Assembly (NCBI RefSeq): GCF_900446695.1
Contig: NZ_UAVP01000007.1
Span: 468,080-532,079, forward strand
Reading direction: 5' to 3'
Source of the DNA: Capnocytophaga sputigena
GTDB taxonomy: Bacteria > Bacteroidota > Bacteroidia > Flavobacteriales > Flavobacteriaceae
DNA length: 64,000 nt
In this document: positions 44,133-52,272 of the stretch, one piece after another
Layout: each line of letters starts with the position of its first letter
Numbering within the stretch: the first letter of the stretch is position 1
The notes under the pieces: generated by a model
The model's database searches: none
Told to the model about the DNA's origin: nothing
The model's input: only the letters and a program-made list of their open reading frames with translations
Made by a program: the position numbers and the translations under genes

Positions 44133-45795
44133 AAAATACAATCAATAATTGAGCGACCATTATTCGCAAGAAGGTAGTAAGCGGATAAACACTTGCATAC
44201 GTAAGGGCTGGTACTTCAGAATTATTCATTTCATTGGCAAATGCCAAAGCAGGAGGATCAGTAGAGGCGCCAGAGAGCAAACCACAAATTTCCAAATAGT
44301 CTAACTTTTCTTTGATACGGGCTACTAAAGATGTAATAATGAGAGGTATAAGGGTGATAAGAGCCCCCAATCCCATCCAATATAAACCTTGACCGTGCAA
44401 TAAGGTTTGGACAAATTGCGCTCGAGCATCTAAGCCCACACTAGCGAGGAAGAGCACGATACCAATTTCTCGCACCATTAAATTAGCACTTTGTGATACA
44501 TAATGGGTAACTGAGAATTTACCACCATAACGGCTGATAAGTATTGCTACAATGAGAGGACCACCCGCCAAACCTAAGCGGACTGCTCCAGGTATACCAG
44601 GTATAGAAAAAGGAATGCTACCTAAAAGCACCCCAAGAGTGATACCCATAAAAAGTTCGGCTATATGAGGGGTTTGCAAGCGGCGTTTGGAGTTTCCAAA
44701 CTCTTTGCTCACGAGTTGTATATGAGTCTCGTCGCCTATTACAGTAATTGTATCGCCAAACTGCAACTTGGTATGAGCAGAAGGCACAAACTCTACCCCT
44801 GCACGGAATACACGGCTAATGGTTACTCCAAAACGTCGGCGTACATCTAATTCGGCTAAGGTTTTGGTAAAAATAGCACGTTGTGTTACGTTGATGCGAC
44901 GTGAGGTGTAACGCATATCTTTTTCATCAGGGAAATAATCGGTAATTGATACACTATCTCCCATTAGGGTAAAGAACTTTTCATTCTCTTTTTGGTTGGC
45001 TACAATTAGAACTATATCGCCTTCTTCTATGAGAGTTTCGGCATTAGCTAATAAGATTTCACCTTTTCGGCACATACGTGAGATAGTAAAATCAAAATCA
45101 AGTGTTTTTTTGATAACACTTAATTTTTTTCCAAATAAAGAAGGGTTGGTAACTTTGATAGCAAAGCGGTTGATTACCACTTGGTCTTTAGAATGGCGTA
45201 CAGAATTTAAGCGTTTTTCAGAATCTAAATTTACTTTGAAAATACTTTTTAAACCTAACATTACAATGATGATACCCAATACACCAAAAGGATAAGCTAC
45301 TGCGTACATTGTAGTGAGCGAGGGAGCTTCTTCACCAAATTTTTCGGCAAGAGCAGCATTGGCAGCTCCTAACCCAGGGGTATTGGTTACAGCACCTGAC
45401 ATTATCCCTACTAAGGTTGACATATCAGTTTGAGTAATGTAGTGAATTGCTATAACAGTTGCTACACAAGTAACGATAGAAAGAATAGCTAATAAATTGA
45501 GTTTGATACCTTCTCTTTTAAAAGCTGAGAAAAATCCGGGTCCTACTTGTAATCCTATGGTATACACGAATAAAATAAGCCCAAATTCTTTTATGAAGTG
45601 CTGAATGTGCATATTAACAGTAAAGCCCATTTCAGCCATAGCAATACCTGCAAATAGTACCCAAGCGATACCGAATGAGATGCCAAATATTTTTATTTTA
45701 CCTAAGGCAACTCCTACTGCGATGACAACGCTATACACTATCACGGTGTAGGCAACACTTTCGTGGTTAGTCATCAAATTCCAAAGCCAGTCCAT
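44125..45795 (-). CDS. AspT/YidE-type transporter with two RCK_C domains
   Basis: This 556-residue membrane protein has two five- to six-span halves (about 15-185 and 375-556). Each half holds a related motif: IKEFGLILFVYTIGLQVGPGFF and MVREIGIVLFLASVGLDARAQF. Between them are two RCK_C/TrkA-C domains (about 200-370) with GKKLSVIKKTLDFDFTISRMCRKGEILLANAETLIEEGDIVLIV and FGVTISRVFRAGVEF. Late in the protein is LSGASTDPPALAFANEMN. This is the aspartate:alanine exchanger (AAEx) family layout, including YidE/YbjL. The substrate is unknown. The gene stands alone between the partition operon and the terminator after pruA. Confidence 0.88.
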   Translation of the reverse strand: MDWLWNLMTNHESVAYTVIVYSVVIAVGVALGKIKIFGISFGIAWVLFAGIAMAEMGFTVNMHIQHFIKEFGLILFVYTIGLQVGPGFFSAFKREGIKLNLLAILSIVTCVATVIAIHYITQTDMSTLVGIMSGAVTNTPGLGAANAALAEKFGEEAPSLTTMYAVAYPFGVLGIIIVMLGLKSIFKVNLDSEKRLNSVRHSKDQVVINRFAIKVTNPSLFGKKLSVIKKTLDFDFTISRMCRKGEILLANAETLIEEGDIVLIVANQKENEKFFTLMGDSVSITDYFPDEKDMRYTSRRINVTQRAIFTKTLAELDVRRRFGVTISRVFRAGVEFVPSAHTKLQFGDTITVIGDETHIQLVSKEFGNSKRRLQTPHIAELFMGITLGVLLGSIPFSIPGIPGAVRLGLAGGPLIVAILISRYGGKFSVTHYVSQSANLMVREIGIVLFLASVGLDARAQFVQTLLHGQGLYWMGLGALITLIPLIITSLVARIKEKLDYLEICGLLSGASTDPPALAFANEMNNSEVPALTYASVYPLTTFLRIMVAQLLIVFFV

Positions 45796-45850
45796 TTAAT
45801 GTTTAATGATTAATGTTTAGTGTTTAATGATTAATTATTTATTAGTATAA

Positions 45851-45897
45851 ACTTTGCCAAAGATGTGAGCCACATGGGCAGAGAACTTTGGCAAAGT
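45851..45897 (-). terminator. Palindromic terminator after pruA (copy E)
   Basis: ACTTTGCCAAAG (45851-45862) and CTTTGGCAAAGT (45886-45897) face each other across 23 bases. The inner bases pair poorly, so the stem is about 12 base pairs. It lies 13 bases after the pruA stop on the minus strand. Confidence 0.7.
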
Positions 45898-45909
45898 TAA
45901 AATTTTATT

Positions 45910-47535
45910 TTATCCTAAGAAAGGGTAGCGATAGTCTACAGGGGGTACAAAAGTTTCTTTGATGAGGCGTGGTGATACCCAACGCAATAGATTTTGGGCA
46001 GAGCCAGCCTTATCGTTAGTACCTGAGGCACGTGCGCCACCGAAAGGTTGTTGTCCAACGACAGCTCCTGTAGGTTTATCGTTTACATAGAAGTTACCAG
46101 CGGCGTTTTCGAGAGCTTTCACGGCTTCGTCTATGGCATAACGACAAGTAGCAAATACAGCTCCAGTGAGAGCATAAGCTGAAGTTTGGTCTACTAATTT
46201 AAGGGTTTCCTCCCATTTAGAGTCGTCGTATACATACACGGTTACTACAGGACCAAAAAGTTCAGTTTCCATAGTGGTGTAATGAGGATTGGTAGTAACA
46301 ATCACTGTAGGTTCAATGAAATAACCTTTGCTCTTGTCGTAACCACCACCTACGAATATCTCGGCATCTTTATCTTTTTTAGCTTGGTCGATATATTTAG
46401 CTAATTTATCGAAAGAATGTTCGTGAATAACGGCAGTTATAAAATTTTCGAAGTTTTCGGGAGAGCCCATTTTGAAGGATAATACATCTTCTTTTACGAA
46501 GGCTAAGGTTTCATTGGCTTTAGATTCAGGTAAGTAGACGCGAGAGGCAGCACTACATTTTTGTCCTTGATACTCAAAAGCTCCACGAGTAATAGCAGTA
46601 GCCACTTGTTTAGGGCAAGCGCTTGGGTGCGCAAGGATAAAGTCTTTACCCCCTGTTTCGCCTACGATTTTGGGGTAGGAACGGTAGTTATGGATGTTGT
46701 TACCTATTTTTTTCCAAATATCTTGAAATACATTGGTAGAGCCCGTAAAGTGGATACCAGCGAAGTGAGGGCTAGCAAGTAGTGTATCGGTAATCATGGC
46801 GGCATCGCCGTGTAGTACATTGATAACGCCATCTGGCAAACCTGCTTTCTTAAATACTTCTACTATCATATTGGCTGAAAATACTTGCGAAGCACTTGGT
46901 TTCCATATTACTACGTTACCCATTAAGGCAGCACTGGCAGGCAGATTACCTGAAATAGCTGTAAAGTTGAATGGAGTAACAGCATATACAAAACCTTCTA
47001 AGGGGCGGTATTCTACGCGATTCCAAACACCTTCAGAAGAGTTGGGTTGGTCGTTATAGATATTAGCCATAAACTCTACGTTGAAGCGCAAGAAGTCTAT
47101 TAGCTCGCAAGCAGAATCTATTTCAGCTTGGTGTACAGTTTTAGATTGTGCTATCATTGTAGCAGCATTCATTTTAGCGCGGTAAGGACCAGCGATAAGG
47201 TCGGCTGCTTTTAAGAAGATAGCAGCGCGTTCTTCCCACGCAAGGTCAGCCCATTTCTTACGAGCTTCAAGGGCTACAGCTATCGCTTTTTCTACCTCTG
47301 CTTTGCCAGCGTTGTGGTAAACGCCCAAGCAGTGCTTGTGGTCGTGTGGGGGGTGCATCTCGCTCGTATTGCCAGTGCGTACTTCCTCACTGCCAATGTA
47401 TAGCGGAGCGTCTACACGGGTGTTCCACAATTCTTTGTAAGCTTTTAGCACCGCTTCGCGCTCAGGGCTACCTGGTGCATAACTCTTTACGGGCTCATTT
47501 ACAGCCTTAGGTACTTTAAAAAATCCTTTTCCCAT
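45910..47535 (-). CDS. pruA: 1-pyrroline-5-carboxylate dehydrogenase
   Basis: This 541-residue aldehyde dehydrogenase oxidises glutamate semialdehyde (P5C) to glutamate with NAD, the second step of proline catabolism. It starts like other P5C dehydrogenases (MGKGFFKVPKAVNEPVKSYAPGSPER). Recognisable parts are VTPFNFTAISGNLPASAALMGN, HFTGSTNVFQDIW, VGETGGKDFILAHPSACP and the catalytic Cys327 in FEYQGQKCSAASR. The protein ends with the P5CDH signature GAVVGQQPFGGARASGTNDKAGS. No PutA-type proline dehydrogenase is adjacent in this window. It is a single-gene unit between two members of the palindromic terminator family. Confidence 0.95.
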   Translation of the reverse strand: MGKGFFKVPKAVNEPVKSYAPGSPEREAVLKAYKELWNTRVDAPLYIGSEEVRTGNTSEMHPPHDHKHCLGVYHNAGKAEVEKAIAVALEARKKWADLAWEERAAIFLKAADLIAGPYRAKMNAATMIAQSKTVHQAEIDSACELIDFLRFNVEFMANIYNDQPNSSEGVWNRVEYRPLEGFVYAVTPFNFTAISGNLPASAALMGNVVIWKPSASQVFSANMIVEVFKKAGLPDGVINVLHGDAAMITDTLLASPHFAGIHFTGSTNVFQDIWKKIGNNIHNYRSYPKIVGETGGKDFILAHPSACPKQVATAITRGAFEYQGQKCSAASRVYLPESKANETLAFVKEDVLSFKMGSPENFENFITAVIHEHSFDKLAKYIDQAKKDKDAEIFVGGGYDKSKGYFIEPTVIVTTNPHYTTMETELFGPVVTVYVYDDSKWEETLKLVDQTSAYALTGAVFATCRYAIDEAVKALENAAGNFYVNDKPTGAVVGQQPFGGARASGTNDKAGSAQNLLRWVSPRLIKETFVPPVDYRYPFLG

Positions 47536-47635
47536 TGTTATTTTGTGTTTTAAGTTTGTTGATGTATTAAAAATTTTCGGCTAAGATACAACAATTATTT
47601 GAACCACCAAAATTTAGAAAGGAAATCATATAAAA

Positions 47636-47681
47636 ACTTTGCCAAAGGTCATAACTTGTTGTATTATGACCTTTGGCAAAG
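47636..47681 (-). terminator. Palindromic terminator after the metal-receptor operon (copy F)
   Basis: CTTTGCCAAAGGTCATAA (47637-47654) and its exact reverse complement (47664-47681) form an 18-base-pair stem with a nine-base loop. On the minus strand TTTTT follows. It has the same geometry as copy B at 18306 although the inner six bases differ. Confidence 0.9.
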
Positions 47682-47701
47682 CAATGTTATTTATTTTTGT
47701 T

Positions 47702-48634
47702 TTACAAGAAAGTACCACTACTTTCAGGAGAGAGGTCTGATGAGAGAATATCATTATAGTCTTTTTCGATTTCATCTTTACTTACACCAAATTCGCGCAC
47801 AGCATCCTCTATTTGTTTATCTTCTGCTATGATATCGTGGTAAATGTGTATTGGGACTTTCACCTCCATAACTTTATTAGCAGGAAGGGTACTATAAGTT
47901 AATCCAGCGGGTTTGGTAGCGAAATAGCCTAACACAATATGCAAATTGAAATTTACATAAGCTCTTTTGATTTCAAAAAAGCCTTTTAAACCTATTTGCT
48001 CTTTACGGAGTACACCTTTGGGGGCATTGGGGTTATTGTCTATTCCTGCTCCTCCTTTGATGTACAACTCTTCAGGATTGGTATCACGATATTTGTATCG
48101 CAAGGCTTCAGCTTGGGTAGGCACTGTAGTATTGCTAGCTACAGCTGTGAAATTATCGGCGATAAAGAAGAATTGATAGTGATTAGGAGCCTGACCAGTA
48201 GTCAAGAGTGAGTTTATACGTTTGCCCTCTTTATCATAGAAGATAAGTTCTATTCCAGAGAGTGACACTCCAGCTTGATCATTACTTCCTTCCCAACGGA
48301 TAGCGGTAGGATTATCGCTTGCTGGGGTAATAACGCCATTTTTGTTCTCAAAATAGAAACGTTGTACTGTTTTGAGGTATTTCACGGGGTAGTCGGGGTT
48401 GCCGTGGAAATAGCCGTGAGAATGCCCTTTGGTAAAACGCACTTCAAGTCGGCTCCACTTAGCTACAAACTCTTCGGTAGTAGCTGTGGTGGTGGAGGTA
48501 GTGGTAGCGGTAGTGGTAGAAGATTGCGTAGTAGGAGGGGTTACTTTATTATCGTCTTTACTGCAAGAGACAGAAAGAAAAGTAACAAATATTGAGAGCA
48601 ATGAGATTTTAAAAAGGTCGTATATATTTTTCAT
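47702..48634 (-). CDS. Surface-lipoprotein, accessory to TonB receptor (type 1)
   Basis: This 310-residue protein has a lipoprotein signal (LSVSC) followed by SKDDNK, a Capnocytophaga-type surface-export signal, and then a low-complexity Thr/Ser linker (about 34-52). The mature domain contains KGHSHGYFHGNPDYP, a His cluster, then HYQFFFIADN, YKYRDTNPEELYIKGG, IGLKGFFEIKRAYVNFNLHIVLGYFATK and VPIHIYHDI. It shares the sequence order of the neighbouring lipoprotein (HxHxFF-like site, RYKYRDTNPE compared with YEYQDTDPE, GLKG-F-IK). Both sit downstream of a TonB-dependent receptor. A metal-binding or receptor-loading role is likely but unproven. Confidence 0.72.
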   Translation of the reverse strand: MKNIYDLFKISLLSIFVTFLSVSCSKDDNKVTPPTTQSSTTTATTTSTTTATTEEFVAKWSRLEVRFTKGHSHGYFHGNPDYPVKYLKTVQRFYFENKNGVITPASDNPTAIRWEGSNDQAGVSLSGIELIFYDKEGKRINSLLTTGQAPNHYQFFFIADNFTAVASNTTVPTQAEALRYKYRDTNPEELYIKGGAGIDNNPNAPKGVLRKEQIGLKGFFEIKRAYVNFNLHIVLGYFATKPAGLTYSTLPANKVMEVKVPIHIYHDIIAEDKQIEDAVREFGVSKDEIEKDYNDILSSDLSPESSGTFL

Positions 48635-48655
48635 CGTTTTTTAATATTAAAAAGG

Positions 48656-49396
48656 TTATTGTTTAATTTCTATGGGTAGTGTCATATCCGAGTCTAATTG
48701 AAAAGCATTAGAGTATTCCACTACGTTATAAGGGCGTTCTTCTTGGGTTTGAGGGTTGAGTTTATTAGCAATAATAAAGTGTGCTAACTTGATACGCAAC
48801 TTATAATCGCCAGCCGTAGCCTCGTCTTTGATGTGAAAAACGCCTTTTAGACCGATAGGATCACGTAGTTCAGGGTGTTTTTTATCCCAAGTGCGCAAGC
48901 GCAAATTTACTCCTTGTGTGCCATAAGTGCCATTTTCAGGGTCCGTATCTTGATATTCATAACTTACAGCTTTGTTCATAGCGGTTACCATCGCATCTCT
49001 TCCTTCTTTATTTCCAGGGTAATTTCCTTGAAATAACTGAAAGAAATGTTGGTGGATAGGTGCCATTTCAGCAGTTACAAACTCATGGTTCATACGAGCT
49101 CCATTGTTGTAATAGACAATCTCAAAACGGTATTCGTGTCCTATTTGCCATTGTATAGGGGTATTGATGTCATATACTATATCTTTAGGTGACTTATTAG
49201 CGGTGCGCTCTTGTACCTCGTTAGTGCCTATATCGGTAATGATAAACTGCACCTTATCAGGCATATCGTGTCCTCTGTCCTTAGTTTCATCAGTAGGAGC
49301 TTTAGGTTGGGTATTGTCTTTACTACAGCTGCTTGCTGCAAAACATATTATAGCTATTAAGCTAATAGTTTTTAAAAAATGTGATATTTTTTTCAT
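48656..49396 (-). CDS. Surface-lipoprotein, accessory to TonB receptor (type 2)
   Basis: This 246-residue protein has a lipoprotein signal (FAASSC) followed by SKDN. The mature part has WQIGHEYRFEIVYYNNGARMNHEFV, then APIHQHFFQLF, YEYQDTDPENGTYGTQGVNLRLRTW, DPIGLKGVFHIKDEATAGDYKLRIKLAHFI and a final LPIEIK. The IHQHFF segment could bind metal. The gene begins 12 bases after the TonB receptor stop and its paralogue follows 21 bases after its own stop. The pair probably captures the ligand at the cell surface, though no direct homologue is recognised. Confidence 0.72.
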   Translation of the reverse strand: MKKISHFLKTISLIAIICFAASSCSKDNTQPKAPTDETKDRGHDMPDKVQFIITDIGTNEVQERTANKSPKDIVYDINTPIQWQIGHEYRFEIVYYNNGARMNHEFVTAEMAPIHQHFFQLFQGNYPGNKEGRDAMVTAMNKAVSYEYQDTDPENGTYGTQGVNLRLRTWDKKHPELRDPIGLKGVFHIKDEATAGDYKLRIKLAHFIIANKLNPQTQEERPYNVVEYSNAFQLDSDMTLPIEIKQ

Positions 49397-49408
49397 TTTG
49401 ATGTTTTT

Positions 49409-51724
49409 TTAAAAATTATAAATCAATCTTACGAATACATTTCTACCCAAATCGTGTGCGTAATACCTAAAACGATTGGTGTATTCCTTGTATTCAGTGT
49501 TTAAAAGGTTTTCAGCAGAAAGCCTTATTCCTAAAGTTTGCTGCTCACCTATCTTCAGAGTTATTCCTATATTAGCCTCAAAAAGGTGATAAGCATCAGG
49601 TGTAGTAGGAACTAACTCTTGTGAAGACTCAAAGCGAGTTTGTTTGGCTACAAAAGTATGCCCTATACCTATGGTAAAGTTTCTTAGCAATCCTCTATTG
49701 CCGTCTACATTCCATTTTAACTGCTGATTCACACGTGGAGCAGAGATAAACGGAAAATAACGCTTGGTTTGCATCTCATTAGCAAATACTACAGATCCTT
49801 TCAGTTCATAACTTAGCTCATTGTCACTTTGGTTATACCATTTTACTAGAGGTAATTTTGCTTCGAGGTCTATGCCTCTAAAGAAAGCATCTGCTTGAGT
49901 GTACTGAAAGATAGGGTACACACCCGAAAAGAGAGTGCGCACTTCTCCCGTAGGATAATCGTAAATGTAGTTCTTTATCCATTGTAAATACATATCTACA
50001 TTCACTCGTAGTCTTGGGCGATTATAAGCAAAAGAGGTAAGCCATTTAACCCCTGTTTCCGATTGTAGTGTCTCATCGCCTAAGTCGTAGGTGCCTGCCC
50101 CGTGGTGTAACCCACTGCTGTACAGCTCATTTACGTGAGGGGCACGCCAAGCTACCCCTATATTTGTACTAAGGTCTATCCATTTATAGTGGTATGATGC
50201 TCCTGCTGTATAAGTAAGATTATGAAACTGATGTTCGCCCCCGTAGCGTTGTGAATACATATCGTAACCATCAGCATTGAGGTATTTGTAGTCATACCTA
50301 AGTCCAGCTTCAGCCATCCATCTATTAGAGTGATAACGCTGTATCCCAAAAGCTCCATAACTAAGGGAAGCAAAGTTAGGGATTACAGGCACAACCCCAG
50401 TACCAGGTTGGTTATAGTTATCTTGCTTACCAAAACTACCTCCTAAGGTTGTTTGCCAATAATTATAACTATTTTCCCAATCTACATCAAGGGTGTGAGA
50501 GGTGAGCTCCATATTCAGCGCAGGGATACGTGTTCTATCCATTCGGCGCACACTAAACTCTTGGCGTATATCCTTCTGAAAAGCGTATTGTGTGGTGAGT
50601 TTACCGCCAAAAGGCAAATAGTAAAACGCTTTAGTTTTCAATAGATGATGCACAACCTTTTGTTTAGGAGCGTTGATAGTGTACGAAAACGGATAAGTAG
50701 TCAGCGGCCTGCCGATTTCAAACCTGCCTAATAGGTCGTCTAAATTACCGATGTGAGAACCATAAAACACACTACTTTCGTTCTCATAACGGCTGTAAAA
50801 CACTTCAGCAGTACCTTGCTTTTTTTGTACACCCGTAGCTACCGAAAAGTTCGCCTCACGGGCTGCGGTGTTGTTCAGCAGATAGTTAGCGGTACTGAGG
50901 TCGCCCGAACGTTTTAGGGTACCTTGCACCCGCCACGCCCACGAATGTAGCTTGGGTACAGACCCCTCTACGCTTGCAGTTAGGGCAGTCTTTCTACCGT
51001 TAGACGCAAATGAAGGTAATAACCTGCCGTGCATACCATCACCATAAGGCAATTTCTTAGGCGCTATGAGGATTACTCCCCCAAGAGCATCTGAACCATA
51101 TCGCACAGCATTAGCTCCTTTTACTATCGTTATTTGGTCGGCAACCATAGGGTCTATTTCAGGAGCGTGATCAGCTCCCCATTGTTGTCCCTCTTGGCGC
51201 ACCTCATTGTTGAGTATCAAGATACGATTGCTGTGCAAGCCGTGAATGACTGGTTTAGCAATGCTAGCTCCCGTTTGTATCATTGAGACCCCAGCTACTT
51301 GGGTAAGTACTTTGGCTAATTCGTCACCCGAATGCTGTATAAAATTCTCTTTTTTGATAACATTTAGGATGCAAGGCAATTTGCATTCCACTACAGAAGT
51401 GTTATGACCTACCACCGTTACTGCATCTAACTGACTAACAGTTTCTTTCATCACTACTTTATAAGGTTGAGCAATGGGTATACTGATAGTAGCTTCGTAA
51501 TCGTGATAGCCTAGATAAGTGATTTTGATAGGGAGAGTCCCTTTAGTAAGTTTTTCAATAGTTACTTTGCCGTTAGAATCTGTTAGGTAGTGTTTTCCCA
51601 TAAAGTGTACCACTGCACCTACTAAAGGCAATTGCTGTGTGTCTTCTACTTGCAGTTGTAATCGGCTTTGTCCAAAAGAGGAAAGCGCACACAAAAGCAG
51701 CAGAAGAGATAATATCTTTTGCAT
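49409..51724 (-). CDS. TonB-dependent receptor, probably for a metal or metal complex
   Basis: This 771-residue receptor has a signal peptide (MQKILSLLLLLCALSSFGQ) and a carboxypeptidase-regulatory-like domain (20-100). The plug domain includes the Cys pair in CKLPCILN and GANAVRYGSDALGGVI. The barrel ends with VFVRLIYNF. The plug stretch GLHSNRILILNNEVRQEGQQWGADHAPEIDP resembles receptors of the zinc/copper group (ZnuD-like) rather than SusC proteins, and it lacks a SusD partner. A small His-rich exported protein precedes it and two His-containing lipoproteins follow, so transition-metal uptake is the best guess. Confidence 0.88.
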   Translation of the reverse strand: MQKILSLLLLLCALSSFGQSRLQLQVEDTQQLPLVGAVVHFMGKHYLTDSNGKVTIEKLTKGTLPIKITYLGYHDYEATISIPIAQPYKVVMKETVSQLDAVTVVGHNTSVVECKLPCILNVIKKENFIQHSGDELAKVLTQVAGVSMIQTGASIAKPVIHGLHSNRILILNNEVRQEGQQWGADHAPEIDPMVADQITIVKGANAVRYGSDALGGVILIAPKKLPYGDGMHGRLLPSFASNGRKTALTASVEGSVPKLHSWAWRVQGTLKRSGDLSTANYLLNNTAAREANFSVATGVQKKQGTAEVFYSRYENESSVFYGSHIGNLDDLLGRFEIGRPLTTYPFSYTINAPKQKVVHHLLKTKAFYYLPFGGKLTTQYAFQKDIRQEFSVRRMDRTRIPALNMELTSHTLDVDWENSYNYWQTTLGGSFGKQDNYNQPGTGVVPVIPNFASLSYGAFGIQRYHSNRWMAEAGLRYDYKYLNADGYDMYSQRYGGEHQFHNLTYTAGASYHYKWIDLSTNIGVAWRAPHVNELYSSGLHHGAGTYDLGDETLQSETGVKWLTSFAYNRPRLRVNVDMYLQWIKNYIYDYPTGEVRTLFSGVYPIFQYTQADAFFRGIDLEAKLPLVKWYNQSDNELSYELKGSVVFANEMQTKRYFPFISAPRVNQQLKWNVDGNRGLLRNFTIGIGHTFVAKQTRFESSQELVPTTPDAYHLFEANIGITLKIGEQQTLGIRLSAENLLNTEYKEYTNRFRYYAHDLGRNVFVRLIYNF

Positions 51725-51754
51725 AAGAATTTAATTTGAAAAATAGTCGGTTTT

Positions 51755-52126
51755 TCAATTTGCTAATTTAGCAAATTGACTCATTGACAAACCAACTGGG
51801 GGACCTCTTGAAAAGATAGCAAAGGCGGTTTGAGGAATGCCTTTTTCAATAAAGAAGAATACAGTAGAAACTGTTTGCTCCCATAAATGATAGGTAAAGA
51901 AAGAAGGAGCAAAAAACTGATGTAAGTGCAAAAAGATACAATCATAATGAGTGTCTACAGCTGAAAGATGCGATTCGTGATGACATTCATCACCTGTAGC
52001 TATAGCGCATAATTCTTCCTTAGTCTGGTGATTATGAAAGAATTCACCCACTGGGAAAGCTACCTTTAGCATACATAAGAGAAGCAAAAAGGCAAAGATG
52101 CGTGTATATACAGATTGTTTCTTCAT
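51755..52126 (-). CDS. Small His-rich exported protein of the metal-receptor operon
   Basis: I chose the ATG at 52126 (MKKQSVYTRIFAF, 123 residues) over an in-frame TTG three codons earlier. A hydrophobic N-terminus (about 8-28) is followed by a His/Cys-rich segment with FFHNHQ, ECHHESH, THYDC and HLHQFF. The protein ends near RGPPVG. This pattern occurs in small proteins placed before metal TonB receptors in Bacteroidota and recalls DUF2946-type proteins. It may bind or sense metal in the periplasm. It is the first gene of the four-gene operon, with a promoter at 52140-52168 and a very short leader. Confidence 0.7.
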   Translation of the reverse strand: MKKQSVYTRIFAFLLLLCMLKVAFPVGEFFHNHQTKEELCAIATGDECHHESHLSAVDTHYDCIFLHLHQFFAPSFFTYHLWEQTVSTVFFFIEKGIPQTAFAIFSRGPPVGLSMSQFAKLAN

Positions 52127-52139
52127 CGTTTTCAATTTG

Positions 52140-52168
52140 CAAAATTACTAAATAGTTATGAAATACCA
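52140..52168 (-). promoter_or_regulatory. Promoter of the metal-receptor operon
   Basis: On the minus strand TTG (52168-52166) and TAATTTTG (52147-52140) are 18 bases apart. The ATG at 52126 is only 13 bases after the -7 box, so the leader is about 5-8 bases. No clear Zur or Fur palindrome was recognised. Confidence 0.6.
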
Positions 52169-52230
52169 AAGAATTAATAGTTAGTTTTTATCATTAGAGA
52201 ACTTAGATTTACTAAACAACTCTTACTTTT

Positions 52231-52261
52231 TTGCTAAATTGCTAATTTTTCTATACTTTTG
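52231..52261 (+). promoter_or_regulatory. Promoter of ccsBA
   Basis: TTG (52231-52233) and TACTTTTG (52254-52261) are 20 bases apart, a full consensus match. The ATG at 52273 is 11 bases after the -7 box, so the message is nearly leaderless. The divergent metal-receptor promoter lies 62 bases away. Confidence 0.75.
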
Positions 52262-52272
52262 CCCCTTGATTT

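Noticed and set aside
48275..48644. Plus-strand open frames opposite the Thr-rich linker of the 47702 lipoprotein
   Set aside because: Their Gly/Val-rich stretches come from complementing the ACT/ACC-rich linker; the lipoprotein signal and family features support the minus strand.
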